DNA of 40,778 nucleotides from Oscillospiraceae bacterium (GCA_902778665.1 CACYYN010000020.1:1-40778), one strand, 5' to 3'. Positions 24,747-33,306 are shown, numbered from the stretch's first letter. Notes: a model not told the origin generated them from the sequence alone. Program-made: numbers and translations.

Positions 24747-25583
24747 TTACTTCGCATTGCGGCGTTTGACTATGAATTTATCGGTACGATTCTTAGTCTT
24801 GCGGGTCTTGTAACCGAGTGCAGGCTTGCCCCAAGGAGTTACAGGGCCGGGACGGCCGACAGGAGACTTGCCTTCACCACCGCCGTGCGGGTGGTCAACC
24901 GGGTTCATAACAGAGCCACGAACCGTCGGGCGGATGCCCATATGACGTTTACGGCCTGCTTTGCCGAGATGAATGTTTGCGTAATCAATATTACCAACCT
25001 GTCCGATGGTTGCCATGCAGTCCAGACGGACCTTGCGCATCTCACCGGAAGGAAGACGAACTGTGGCCATACCGTTTTCTTTTGCCATGAGCTGTGCAGC
25101 AACACCGGCAGAACGGACGAGCTGAGCACCCTTGCCGGGATAAAGCTCGATGTTGTGAATAACCGTGCCAACGGGGATGTTGTTCAGAGGCAGAGCATTA
25201 CCGGCCTTGATATCGGCGCCTGCACCGGAAACAACCGTGTCACCTGCTGCGAGACCGACAGGAGCAAGGATGTAACGAAGCTCGCCATCTTCATACTCGC
25301 AAAGAGCGATGAATGCGCTGCGGTTGGGGTCATACTCCAGGCGAACAACCTTTGCTGACATATCCAGCTTGTTACGCTTGAAATCGATCACACGATACTT
25401 CCGACGGTTTCCGCCGCCCTTATGGCGAACGGTGATGCGGCCATAGCTGTTACGGCCGGAGTTCTTTTTCAGAACTTCCAAAAGGCTCTTCTCAGGCTTT
25501 ACATGCTTTTCAATGCCGTCAAACCCGGAAACAGTCATTCCTCTTCTGGCAGGAGTAGTCGGTCTGTAAGTTTTAATAGACAT
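24747..25583 (-). CDS. rplB: 50S ribosomal protein L2
   Basis: 278 residues: [19 protein letters not shown], the OB/SH3-like RNA-binding core and [22 protein letters not shown] with the conserved histidine close to the peptidyl transferase centre. Strong AGGAGG upstream. Confidence 0.98.
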   Translation of the reverse strand: MSIKTYRPTTPARRGMTVSGFDGIEKHVKPEKSLLEVLKKNSGRNSYGRITVRHKGGGNRRKYRVIDFKRNKLDMSAKVVRLEYDPNRSAFIALCEYEDGELRYILAPVGLAAGDTVVSGAGADIKAGNALPLNNIPVGTVIHNIELYPGKGAQLVRSAGVAAQLMAKENGMATVRLPSGEMRKVRLDCMATIGQVGNIDYANIHLGKAGRKRHMGIRPTVRGSVMNPVDHPHGGGEGKSPVGRPGPVTPWGKPALGYKTRKTKNRTDKFIVKRRNAK

Positions 25584-25596
25584 TCTTCATTCCTCC

Positions 25597-25893
25597 TTAT
25601 GCCATGCCTTCGAACAGTTCAATGCTCTTGGAGTCAGCGCTGAGCTTCACGATTGCCTTTTTCCAGGAAGCCGTTTTGCCGGAGGGATATGCGCCCTGGC
25701 GCTTCTCTTTTCCTCTGACATGCTCGGTGGTGACTTTGATCACTGTAACGCCGAAAATCTCTTCAACAGCCTTTTTGATCTCAATTTTATTCGCATCTTT
25801 TGCAACTTCAAAAGCATACTTTTTGATATCAAGATCTTCCATGGACTGTTCGGTAATGATCGGGCGAATAACTACATCGTATGCTGTCCTCAT
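25597..25893 (-). CDS. rplW: 50S ribosomal protein L23
   Basis: 98 residues: DVVIRPIITEQSMEDLDIKK, the loop RGKEKRQGAYPSGKTASWKKA and the C-terminal strand. It is the trigger-factor and SRP docking protein at the exit. Its ATG overlaps the rplD stop by 1 nt (TGATG). Confidence 0.97.
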   Translation of the reverse strand: MRTAYDVVIRPIITEQSMEDLDIKKYAFEVAKDANKIEIKKAVEEIFGVTVIKVTTEHVRGKEKRQGAYPSGKTASWKKAIVKLSADSKSIELFEGMA

Positions 25894-26516
25894 CAGGCGA
25901 ACACCTCCTCAATCTTGGCAAGTGCAGCCTTGTCAATAACCATGACACCGTTTGTGAGAATCATGTAGGGGCTGAGGATTGTTGCAATCGTTGTTGCCAC
26001 ACCGGCAATGTTGCAGGCGGACTTTACGACTTTTTCATCAACCGTCTCGGTTACTACAAGAGCTTTGCCGTTAATCCCTATGTTGTTCAGGAATTCTTTG
26101 AAGGCCTTGGTCTTGATCTCATCGACTTTCAGACCGTCAACCACAAGGATTTCATTCTCAGCTGCTTTTGCAGACAGAGCAGATTTCATTGCGAGGCGCT
26201 TCACTTTTTTGTTGAGCGTGTAGCTGTAGTCACGGGGCTTGGGAGCAAATGCTACGCCGCCGTGAGTCCATTCGGGAGCACCGGCATAGCCTGCACGTGC
26301 ACGGCCTGTGCCCTTCTGGCGCCAGGGCTTCTTGGTTGTAAAGTCAACCTCGCCCTTGGTAAGAGCACTCTGTGTGCCCTGACGGCAATTTGCCAGGTGG
26401 TTCTTGACGGAATCGTGAAGAACACTTGTGTTCGGCTCAATGCCGAAGATGGCTTCGGAGAGCTCGATCTCACCGATCTCTTTTCCTGCCATGTTAAATA
26501 CTTTTGCTTTAGGCAT
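25893..26516 (-). CDS. rplD: 50S ribosomal protein L4
   Basis: 207 residues. The extended loop (KKPWRQKGTGRARAGYAGAP, EWTHGGVAFAPKPRDYSYTLNKKVK) reaches the tunnel constriction. In E. coli L4 also represses its operon by acting on the S10 leader, relevant to the structured leader upstream of rpsJ here. Confidence 0.98.
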   Translation of the reverse strand: MPKAKVFNMAGKEIGEIELSEAIFGIEPNTSVLHDSVKNHLANCRQGTQSALTKGEVDFTTKKPWRQKGTGRARAGYAGAPEWTHGGVAFAPKPRDYSYTLNKKVKRLAMKSALSAKAAENEILVVDGLKVDEIKTKAFKEFLNNIGINGKALVVTETVDEKVVKSACNIAGVATTIATILSPYMILTNGVMVIDKAALAKIEEVFA

Positions 26517-26535
26517 TTATGCTGCTCTCCTTTCC

Positions 26536-27264
26536 TTACTTTGTACGTGCGGAAGCCTTCTGCGGGTTGACACGTGCGGAAGCCTTCTGCGGGTTGAGGG
26601 AGATACCTGCGGCCTCGCCCTTCTTGACAGGCTGAGTCTTGACGGTATTCTTGATGTAGACGATGCTGCCCTTGGGGCCCGGTACTGCACCGCGAATCGC
26701 AATCAGGTTCAACTCTGCATCGACCTTCACAATGTCCAGATTCTGAACTGTGACCTGGTCAACACCCATGTGGCCGGCCTGCTTCTTTCCCGGGAAAATA
26801 CGGGAAGGATCCGTGCTGGAGCCCATGGAGCCTGCATGACGGTGAACCGGACCGCCGCCGTGGCTGGTAGGAGTACGGCCCTGGCCGAAGCGCTTGATAA
26901 CGCCTGCATAGCCGTGACCTTTGCTTGTGCCGGTAACATCAACTTTCTCGCCCTCAGCGAAAATATCTGCCTTTACAACATCGCCGACTTCAAACTTGTC
27001 GGTCTCTTCCAGGCGGAACTCCTTGAGGTGCTTGAGCATCCCGGTGCCTGCCTTTTTCAGGTGGCCCTGCTCAGGCTTGGAGAGCTTCTTTTCGGCTACT
27101 TCTTCATAGCCGAGCTGGACTGCTTTGTAGCCTTCCTTCTCTTCCGTCATCTTTGCAGTAACCACGCAGGGGCCTGCTTCAATGACAGTGACAGGAATGA
27201 CTTTGCCGGCTTCGTCAAAAATCTGAGTCATGCCGACTTTTTTGCCAATTATGGCTTTCTTCAT
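26536..27264 (-). CDS. rplC: 50S ribosomal protein L3 with duplicated tail
   Basis: 242 residues, over 25 more than typical L3. The body is normal: MKKAIIGKKVGMTQIFDE, GTSKGHGYAGVIKRFGQGR, the SHGGGPVHRHAGSMGSSTDP loop near the peptidyl transferase centre and GRKQAGHMG-like GKKQAGHMGVDQVTVQNL. The tail contains NPQKASAR twice in direct succession, coded by a 27-nt tandem repeat (26545-26571 and 26572-26598, one mismatch). The tail has no counterpart that I know of. Confidence 0.97.
   Translation of the reverse strand: MKKAIIGKKVGMTQIFDEAGKVIPVTVIEAGPCVVTAKMTEEKEGYKAVQLGYEEVAEKKLSKPEQGHLKKAGTGMLKHLKEFRLEETDKFEVGDVVKADIFAEGEKVDVTGTSKGHGYAGVIKRFGQGRTPTSHGGGPVHRHAGSMGSSTDPSRIFPGKKQAGHMGVDQVTVQNLDIVKVDAELNLIAIRGAVPGPKGSIVYIKNTVKTQPVKKGEAAGISLNPQKASARVNPQKASARTK
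26545..26598 (-). repeat. 27-nt tandem duplication in the rplC 3' end
   Basis: Two adjacent 27-bp units, 26 of 27 identical, encode NPQKASARV and NPQKASART at the L3 C-terminus. The near identity suggests a recent in-frame slippage event. Confidence 0.9.
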
Positions 27265-27397
27265 TCTATTTCCTCCTATCGGTTATTGGTTACCTAGCAT
27301 GGCTCGTCATTGGGCAACGGCCGGAGGCTGGCAACTTAACCCTTCCGCATACGCAAGCTGCGGAAAAAGGGTCATAACAAATTACTTCTGTTGAAAA
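27265..27397 (-). promoter_or_regulatory. Structured rpsJ-rplC spacer
   Basis: A 133-nt gap with no gene. On the minus strand it forms a hairpin at 27339-27372: TTCCGCA pairs with TGCGGAA, then ACCC with GGGT across an AAA bulge. A GC-rich stretch (GGCCGGAGGCTGGC) follows before the rplC Shine-Dalgarno. There is no T-run, so processing or translational control is more likely than termination. Confidence 0.4.
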
Positions 27398-27718
27398 TCA
27401 GAGCTTAATCTCGATCTCAACACCAGCGGGAACTTCAAGGCTCATCAGAGCTTCAACCGTCTTCTGGGTGGGGCTCATAATGTCGATGAGGCGCTTGTGA
27501 GTGCGGCGCTCAAACTGCTCACGGCTGTCTTTGTACTTGTGCACTGCACGAAGGATGGTGACGATCTCTGTCTTTGTGGGGAGAGGAATCGGACCGGAAA
27601 CTTTTGCATCGGTGCGCTTCGCAGCTTCTACGATAGTCTCAGCAGCTTTGTCAATCAGCTGATGATCATAAGCCTTGAGGCGAATGCGGATCATGTTTTT
27701 ACCTGTGGTGTTTGCCAT
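27398..27718 (-). CDS. rpsJ: 30S ribosomal protein S10
   Basis: 106 residues: [61 protein letters not shown]10 is also NusE, the antitermination partner of NusB. It is the first gene of the 31-gene operon, which here is not preceded by rpsL-rpsG-fusA-tuf but by its own promoter and leader. Confidence 0.98.
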   Translation of the reverse strand: MANTTGKNMIRIRLKAYDHQLIDKAAETIVEAAKRTDAKVSGPIPLPTKTEIVTILRAVHKYKDSREQFERRTHKRLIDIMSPTQKTVEALMSLEVPAGVEIEIKL

Positions 27719-28000
27719 TTTCTTTTTACTCCTTATATTTCGTACGTTTTGTTCTGCGTACGGATGGGATCAAGTTTCATACACACATCCGTGCGTATCA
27801 GACCAGTTCTAAAAAACAAACCGGCTTTTGGCCGGTCATCCTCTGCCCTGCGATATACGCATGCATTCTATGAAAGACCCCAGCCGCCCGATTACATGCC
27901 CTGACCAGCAGGACACCGGACATACTCCACGAAAGTTACCTCGTTTTCACGAGCAATCTCCCGCTTCATCGCATAGCTTGCACGGTTCCGCACAAGCTTG
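27719..28000 (-). promoter_or_regulatory. Long structured leader of the ribosomal operon
   Basis: About 280 nt lie between the expected transcription start and the rpsJ ATG. On the minus-strand RNA: an 11-bp stem right at the 5' end (27975-27998; AGCTTGTGCGG pairs with CCGTGCAAGCT using two G-U pairs, so it is complete only in the transcribed strand), a CTCGT-GAAA-ACGAG tetraloop hairpin (27940-27953), a CCTG/CAGG hairpin, and then an intrinsic terminator (27811-27836). No reading frame of note. It looks like an attenuation leader, perhaps an analogue of the E. coli S10 leader controlled by L4; the regulator is not known from sequence. Confidence 0.6.
27811..27836 (-). terminator. Intrinsic terminator inside the rpsJ leader
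   Basis: Stem ACCGGC (27831-27836 on the complement) with GCCGGT (27820-27825), 5-nt loop, then TTGTTTTTT on the minus strand, about 95 nt upstream of the rpsJ ATG and about 160 nt after the promoter. With no gene between promoter and hairpin, it would control read-through into the operon. Confidence 0.8.
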
Positions 28001-28003
28001 TAT

Positions 28004-28032
28004 ATACTACCAAATTGAGACTCTGAAGTCAA
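28004..28032 (-). promoter_or_regulatory. Promoter of the S10-spc-alpha operon
   Basis: On the minus strand TTGACT (28027-28032) and TAGTAT (28004-28009) with a perfect 17-bp spacer, and an AT-rich stretch (including an A-run, 28041-28056) upstream that could act as an UP element. Confidence 0.85.
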
Positions 28033-28074
28033 GAACTTTTTACAAAAAAACGAAAAAATATTTCAGCTTTTCAC

Positions 28075-28105
28075 CTGACAGTGGAAAAGAGTTTCCGAAT
28101 ATGAT
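28075..28105 (+). promoter_or_regulatory. Weak candidate promoter of the two-gene membrane unit
   Basis: CTGACA (28075-28080) and TATGAT (28100-28105) with a long 19-bp spacer; an inverted repeat GGAAA-AGAG-TTTCC (28083-28096) lies between the boxes. It is divergent from the ribosomal promoter, 48 bp before the ATG. Confidence 0.35.
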
Positions 28106-28152
28106 ATTATTATTTTCATGAATCAGTAAAGACGAATTGGCAGGATAAGCGA

Positions 28153-28998
28153 ATGGATACAAACAGTATAGAAAAACTCCTGATATCTGAGGAGGATGCA
28201 ATCCGCCGTCAATTGCGGGCAGATACGGAAGTGGATCGGGATCGTGCGAAAACCGTTTCCCGTTTAAATGACACTCTATCCCACGCACTTCTGCGTTACA
28301 ACGCAGCCAGCACAGGAGACAGACCTCGGCAGGCTATTGCAGACAGTCTGGCTGCTGCGGTACGGGAAACCTTTGCCTTTCTTCTGGCCGGAACTGCAGA
28401 AAAGGAGATCTCCAGGCGTCCGGTCCGAACCGGAGCCATTGTATCTCTGCTGATCAGCATTATCTGCTGTCTGGGATCCATGCTGGTGATAGATCGATCC
28501 TTTATAGCCGGTGCTGTTCTGGCTGTTCTTGCACTTGTGCTGGGCTTTACGGCGGGAAGGCTTTGGTACGGAGAACGTGAGGTACGCATACAGGCGGGCC
28601 TTGACCCGGACGCTGTATGGAAAACACTGAAAAAAACCGCTTCCACCATGGACCGAAAAATAGACGGTCTCTGTGAGCTGGAGAAAAGCTGGGAACGTGA
28701 GGCTGCGGCAGCTGCCGGAGATAGTCAGAATGCTCCGGTCAGCCAGGAGGAGCTTCTGTTACTCGGCGACCTGCTGGAGGCACTTTATTCCCAGAACGGA
28801 GAATATGCCCTGCGGCAGCTGAAAAAGATCAGGCCCTATCTCCAGCATAAAGGAATTGAATGGAAAGAATATGACAAGGAAAATGCAGAACTTTTCGAAC
28901 TGCTGCCGACAAAAAAGGAGGCTTCAACTCTGCGTCCTGCACTGGTCAGCGGAGATAAACTGCTTCTTCCCGGCAGAGCAGCAGAACATGTCGATTGA
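28153..28998 (+). CDS. Two-TM protein of unknown function, partner of the Hsp70-like protein
   Basis: 281 residues, not a family I can name. Residues 1-90 are helical, charged and probably cytoplasmic; two hydrophobic segments (about 93-113 and 117-138) form a membrane hairpin; the rest returns to the cytoplasm. The C-terminal ~80 residues (RQLKKIRPYLQHKGIEWKEY, ENAELFELLPTKK, then TLRPALVSGDKLLLPGRA) faintly recall the beta domain of GrpE, whose end also has an LRPA.V strand. If true, this would be a membrane-bound nucleotide exchange factor for the Hsp70-like protein coded 42 nt downstream; that is a hypothesis only. A modest AGGAT sits 7 nt before the ATG. No signal peptide. Confidence 0.8.
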   Translation: MDTNSIEKLLISEEDAIRRQLRADTEVDRDRAKTVSRLNDTLSHALLRYNAASTGDRPRQAIADSLAAAVRETFAFLLAGTAEKEISRRPVRTGAIVSLLISIICCLGSMLVIDRSFIAGAVLAVLALVLGFTAGRLWYGEREVRIQAGLDPDAVWKTLKKTASTMDRKIDGLCELEKSWEREAAAAAGDSQNAPVSQEELLLLGDLLEALYSQNGEYALRQLKKIRPYLQHKGIEWKEYDKENAELFELLPTKKEASTLRPALVSGDKLLLPGRAAEHVD

Positions 28999-29039
28999 AC
29001 GGTTCCATCCGGAGCAGATTTGAGAAACGGAGAATAATC

Positions 29040-31151
29040 ATGCAATATTGGGGATTTGATCTCGGAGACGGCGAGAGCGCAGTTGCACGCACTTTCGCAG
29101 AGTCGGGCGAATTTCCGGAAATCATAGAAGTTGACGGGAAGAGAGTTACAATCACCGTCTGGGCTGTTATGAAAAGCGGAGAGGTTCGCATCGGTGAATC
29201 TGCTGCCAGAAGCGCAGCAACAGCCGTACGCAGTGCTGCACGCTTCAAACGACGGTTTCTGGACACCCAGTCGGACAGCGCCGCTCTGATACGGGATTTT
29301 TCCGCAAGAGTATTTGAGAGTCTTAGAAGCAGCGGAGCTCTCACAGGCGGCGAGAAGGGTAATATAGTCTACATCGGGTGCCCTGCAGGATGGGACAAAG
29401 AAGCGAAGGAGCGATACCGGAAGATTTTTGAAACGCTGGGATTTCCATCGCCCCATGTTGTTTCCGAGTCGCGTGCGGTTATGGTGGGAGCCATTCAGTC
29501 CAATTCCGTGCAGGATTATGTGGATCTCAGGACCCGGTCTGTCCTGGTTATAGATATCGGGTCCTCCACGACGGATTTCGCATATATCAATAAAGGTAGA
29601 GAAATGGAGATCCGCACCGGGGGTGAAGTATCGCTCGGAGGCGGAATCATGGACGAGATTCTTCTTCGGACATGCGTGGAAAGATCCCCGAATGCTGAAG
29701 ATCTGAAGAGAATATTCCGCGAAAGCGAAAGCTGGATGGTAGAGTGTGAGCTCCGTGCCAGGAAGCTTAAGGAAAAGTACTATACTCTCCCTCCGGAAAA
29801 ACGCATTCCGGACGAATGCAGTGAGACCATTCTGGTTACGTATGAAGAACCGATGATTCTCGATCTCACTATGGACGAGGAGATGTCACGCCAGCTGACA
29901 GATCTTCCATGCCCGGAGCTGGAGGGAAAATCCTTCCGGGAGGTATTCTGTGCAGGGCTGAAACAGGTAAGAGAAAGCATCGGTGAAGAGCTGCCTGAGC
30001 TGCTGTTTCTGACCGGCGGTGTCTCACGCATGGACAGTATCCGTGACTGGTGCAGAGAAATCTTCCCGGAAGCCGTGGTCTATCTCGATCAGGAACCGGA
30101 ATTCAGCGTCGCAAGAGGGCTTGCCTGGTGCGGAAAAATTGATGATGAGCTCAGTCACTTCCGTACAGATGTGGATGAACTGATCGCCTCAAACAAAGTG
30201 GAGTTCATTGTAGCCCGGCATCTGCCGGATCTTTATAAAGCTGCGCTGGATAATCTGCTTGACCCGTTGCTGGAGAATACGGTGAAGCCTGTACTTCTGG
30301 ACTGGCAGAGCGGAAAAATCCGCCGGCTGAAGGATATGGAAGAGATTCTGCAGGAAAAAATACGCGTCTATCTCTATTCCGAGGATGCTATGAAATGCCT
30401 CTATCAGCCTGTATCTGACTGGCTGTTCCTGATTTCTGATGAGTTGGAAGAGTATACATCGGAAATCTGCAAACGGTATCACGTGCCGGAACGTTCTCTC
30501 GGCATATCCTCCGGATTGAGTGCCAGTGATCTCCATGTGCTGGAAAAAATTGACGCCAGAGACATCCTCTCCGGCGACTCACTGACATGGACCACTGTGT
30601 TTGTTGATTCCGTAATCTCCATTCTGATCGCAATGCTCTGCGGCGGGAGCGGCGTTGTCCTCATCAGCGAGGGGCCGATCGGAATGATGATCGGTTTTAT
30701 CCTGTCATTTCTGGTATTGATTGTCAGCCACACCATGGGGAAAAAGGCTATTGATGAGAAGCTGATCAATGCAGACCTGCCAATTCCCATCCGAAAAATG
30801 ACCCTGTCGAATATTCTGCCCAGGATTGAAATGCCGAGAGCCGGTATCGGAGATGCGCTGAAAAGCACCAGACTCGGCAAGCTCATCACAGGCAGCAAAT
30901 CTTCAGAAGAAGAAAAGAACAACAGTTTCCATCTTCTGCCGCGTATCCGCATGCCTGCGAGCAATCAGATCTCCGAGCACAGAATGCAGGCCATCCGAAA
31001 CAGGGTCATGGCGAATTATGAGCGGATGCTGGACAACCCCGAGAGCCCGGAGATGGCCGCTCTGAATGAAAATATGAGCCGGGATATCTCCAGCCAGATT
31101 GAGAAAAGGCTCAAAGAGCTTGCCGAGCAGGTTGAAATCCCGCTCACATAA
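29040..31151 (+). CDS. Membrane-anchored Hsp70-like (actin-fold) ATPase
   Basis: 703 residues. Residues 1-370 form an Hsp70-type nucleotide-binding domain: phosphate-1 GFDLGDGESAVAR (5-17), connect-1 SESRAVMVGAI (142-152), phosphate-2 VLVIDIGSSTTDFAYI (168-183), adenosine motif LLFLTGGVSRMDSI (321-334) and connect-2 SVARGLAWCG. Instead of a beta-sandwich substrate domain there is a helical region (370-515), two membrane segments (about 521-541 and 545-564) and a charged tail with a repeated LPRIxMP element (593-599 and 633-639) and a final amphipathic helix. I chose the ATG at 29040 with GGAG 8 nt upstream; an earlier TTG at 28995 would overlap the previous gene. The function is unknown; it is likely a cytoplasmic ATPase bound to the membrane. 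Confidence 0.85.
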   Translation: MQYWGFDLGDGESAVARTFAESGEFPEIIEVDGKRVTITVWAVMKSGEVRIGESAARSAATAVRSAARFKRRFLDTQSDSAALIRDFSARVFESLRSSGALTGGEKGNIVYIGCPAGWDKEAKERYRKIFETLGFPSPHVVSESRAVMVGAIQSNSVQDYVDLRTRSVLVIDIGSSTTDFAYINKGREMEIRTGGEVSLGGGIMDEILLRTCVERSPNAEDLKRIFRESESWMVECELRARKLKEKYYTLPPEKRIPDECSETILVTYEEPMILDLTMDEEMSRQLTDLPCPELEGKSFREVFCAGLKQVRESIGEELPELLFLTGGVSRMDSIRDWCREIFPEAVVYLDQEPEFSVARGLAWCGKIDDELSHFRTDVDELIASNKVEFIVARHLPDLYKAALDNLLDPLLENTVKPVLLDWQSGKIRRLKDMEEILQEKIRVYLYSEDAMKCLYQPVSDWLFLISDELEEYTSEICKRYHVPERSLGISSGLSASDLHVLEKIDARDILSGDSLTWTTVFVDSVISILIAMLCGGSGVVLISEGPIGMMIGFILSFLVLIVSHTMGKKAIDEKLINADLPIPIRKMTLSNILPRIEMPRAGIGDALKSTRLGKLITGSKSSEEEKNNSFHLLPRIRMPASNQISEHRMQAIRNRVMANYERMLDNPESPEMAALNENMSRDISSQIEKRLKELAEQVEIPLT

Positions 31152-31193
31152 TTGTTTTGCATCGATTTAACTGCCGCTTTTGGTCTAAAAATC

Positions 31194-31212
31194 CGACAGG
31201 ATATGCCTGTTG
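31194..31212. promoter_or_regulatory. Small inverted repeat before the dehydrogenase gene
   Basis: CGACAGG-ATATG-CCTGTTG (one G-T pair) lies in the 98-nt gap before the dehydrogenase gene. It may be an operator or the base of a weak terminator; no T-run follows, and I see no convincing promoter. Confidence 0.3.
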
Positions 31213-31249
31213 TCAGAAACCACTTTCATATACATTTGGAGGTTAAGGA

Positions 31250-32206
31250 ATGAACACGATTCTTGTAACGCTGCCGGTGAACGGCACGCAGAAAGCAGTT
31301 CTGGAAAATGCCGGAGAAAACTGCCGGTTTCTGTATGAAACAGACTCAAGCAAAACAGAAGAACTGATCCCTGAAGCAGACATCATCATAGGGAATGTGC
31401 CCACCGGTGATATCCATGCCTCACCGAAGCTGAAACTGCTTCAGCTCCAGTCTGCCGGAACAGACGGCTATACCGCTCCGGGTGTATTGTCCGAAAACAC
31501 GATTCTGACGAATGCCACCGGTGCCTACGACAAAACCGTAGCCGAGCACGGGCTTGCTCTTACCCTGATGCTTCAGAAGAATTTTTATCTGTATCGGGAT
31601 CTGCAGAATCAGCACATCTGGAAAGATATGGGTATGGCTGCATCCATTGCTGACTCCACCGTCGTTATCGTAGGCTACGGGTCAATCGGCTCTCTGTACG
31701 CGAAGATGGTCAAGGCTCTTGGGGCAACTGTGATCGGCGTCAAGCGCCGCAAATCCGAGAAACCTGAAATTCTGGATGAACTGGTGACCATGGATGAACT
31801 GGATAACATACTGCCTCGTGCCGATGTGGTATTCTCTGTTCTGCCGAACACACTGGCTACCCGTCACCTCTATACCGCCGAGCGCTTTGCCATGATGAAA
31901 CCCACAGCTGTTTTTATCAACTGTGGGCGTGGGAACGCGGTATCAGCAGAAGTTCTGTATGACGTGCTGCAAAAGAAAATCATCCGAGCGGCGGCATGCG
32001 ATGTCTTTGAGCAGGAGCCCCTGCCTTCTGACAGCCCGCTGTGGAGTCTTGAAAACCTTGTCATCACGCCCCACACAGCAGGCGGATTTCATCTGCCGGA
32101 CACAAAGGATAAAATCATCGCCATTGCCGCACAGAATATCCGTGCAGTCCTGGGCAAGGATGAATACCGTAACATCATCGATTTCAGCACAGGATATAAA
32201 AAGTAA
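31250..32206 (+). CDS. D-2-hydroxyacid dehydrogenase family protein
   Basis: 318 residues, an NAD(P)-dependent oxidoreductase of the 2-hydroxyacid dehydrogenase family (2-oxo acid to D-2-hydroxy acid). The Rossmann motif VVIVGYGSIGSLYAKM is at about 136-152. The catalytic triad can be seen as the arginine in FINCGRGNAVS, the glutamate in CDVFEQEPLP and the histidine in VITPHTAGG. The substrate is not predictable. GGAGG lies 7 nt before the ATG. It faces the CBM9-like gene tail to tail with 26 bp between the stops. Confidence 0.92.
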   Translation: MNTILVTLPVNGTQKAVLENAGENCRFLYETDSSKTEELIPEADIIIGNVPTGDIHASPKLKLLQLQSAGTDGYTAPGVLSENTILTNATGAYDKTVAEHGLALTLMLQKNFYLYRDLQNQHIWKDMGMAASIADSTVVIVGYGSIGSLYAKMVKALGATVIGVKRRKSEKPEILDELVTMDELDNILPRADVVFSVLPNTLATRHLYTAERFAMMKPTAVFINCGRGNAVSAEVLYDVLQKKIIRAAACDVFEQEPLPSDSPLWSLENLVITPHTAGGFHLPDTKDKIIAIAAQNIRAVLGKDEYRNIIDFSTGYKK

Positions 32207-32232
32207 AGCAGATTCCTCTTACTCGAACTGAA

Positions 32233-33288
32233 TCACAGAGCTTCCGTGAAAGTGTAGCCATCGTCGCGGAGATAGACACGACAGCCTTTCTCCTCAGAAT
32301 CACAGGAGAGTAAGAAGGTTCTGGATGTTGCCTCGCAGGTGACGGGATAGACCGGCAGAGGGCACCCCAGTGCCCGGAGATCAGAAGTGAAGGAGCCCGT
32401 TCGTCTCCTGTAGACATACTGGGCATAATAGATTGACCTCAGATCAAGTTTTCGCTTTTCATCCTGCGGAATCGGAAAATTCTCTCCATTTTCCGTGAAA
32501 AAGACGTAGCCCCAGAATTCCGGACAGTGAATATCAATAAGGCCGGTAGGTGCCCAGACCCAGTTATCCTCCGGCCGCCATTTCCCGTTTTCATCCGTGA
32601 CTTTTTTATATGCGGATTTCTTCTCAACCGTCCACTGGACGCGTGAGAAGTTCATTCGCCAGAACTCGCCCGTTTTCGGAGCCTGCCTGCAGGGATAGCA
32701 ACGCTCCAGATCGGGCGGGTTTTCTTCTCTGCTGTAGGTTTCCATCAGGCTGCTGAACGGAATTTTGATCTCCACGGACCAGAACCGGTTATCCGCTGAC
32801 GGATTGTTGACCTCTCCGCTGACATATACTGCCGTCTGTAGGCCTTTCATATCCCAGCCCGTGACAGATCTCCCGCCATCCCGATAAGGATGCGTCAGCA
32901 TGAGATCCCACTGAGTGTTCAGAGCGTTCATCTCCAGCTCCATATAATTGTGAGTAGAGGAACTGGGATCGATAAAAACTTCAAAGTCATTATCATAGTA
33001 CATCACGCTGTCACGTTTCGTGATATTTGCCCAGATTTCATCTCCATCCAGACGCGCACCGATGTAAAGGTTCTCCTCATCCCAGCAGATCTTTGCCCGT
33101 GTGAGAAATCTCGGTGTGGGAAAATCGGGACCGGAGATGTCCACGAAGGGAGAGGTAAAGGGAACGTCTTTCCAAAAATCTTTCTCAAGATTTCCGTCCA
33201 AAACGAGTGACCCGATGGCTTTCGGGGCATAATAAACCGGAGGATTGATAGGAATACGTGGGGTCTGGATATCAGGAGCATGCAGCAT
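32233..33288 (-). CDS. CBM9-like carbohydrate-binding family protein
   Basis: 351 residues with the carbohydrate-binding family 9 (DOMON-like) fold: residues ~25-55 contain GSLVLDGNLEKDFWKDVPFT, then ICWDEENLYIGARLDGDEIW, the acidic NDFEVFIDPS and, later, WSVEIKIPFSSL with WRMNFSRVQW. No signal peptide or anchor is visible, so the protein seems to be cytoplasmic, odd for a sugar-binding module. The ATG at 33288 has GGAGG 8 nt upstream and begins 18 nt after the macro-domain stop, so both are co-transcribed. Confidence 0.85.
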   Translation of the reverse strand: MLHAPDIQTPRIPINPPVYYAPKAIGSLVLDGNLEKDFWKDVPFTSPFVDISGPDFPTPRFLTRAKICWDEENLYIGARLDGDEIWANITKRDSVMYYDNDFEVFIDPSSSTHNYMELEMNALNTQWDLMLTHPYRDGGRSVTGWDMKGLQTAVYVSGEVNNPSADNRFWSVEIKIPFSSLMETYSREENPPDLERCYPCRQAPKTGEFWRMNFSRVQWTVEKKSAYKKVTDENGKWRPEDNWVWAPTGLIDIHCPEFWGYVFFTENGENFPIPQDEKRKLDLRSIYYAQYVYRRRTGSFTSDLRALGCPLPVYPVTCEATSRTFLLSCDSEEKGCRVYLRDDGYTFTEAL

Positions 33289-33306
33289 TTTCTTCACCTC
33301 CTGCAA

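Noticed and set aside
27811-27998. A stand-alone small RNA gene or tRNA upstream of rpsJ
   Set aside because: No tRNA cloverleaf or known sRNA could be recognised; the simplest reading is a leader of the operon, though a separate small RNA cannot be excluded.
28995-29039. A 15-residue N-terminal extension of the Hsp70-like protein starting at TTG
   Set aside because: The ATG at 29040 has a GGAG at good distance, and the Hsp70 fold begins right after it.
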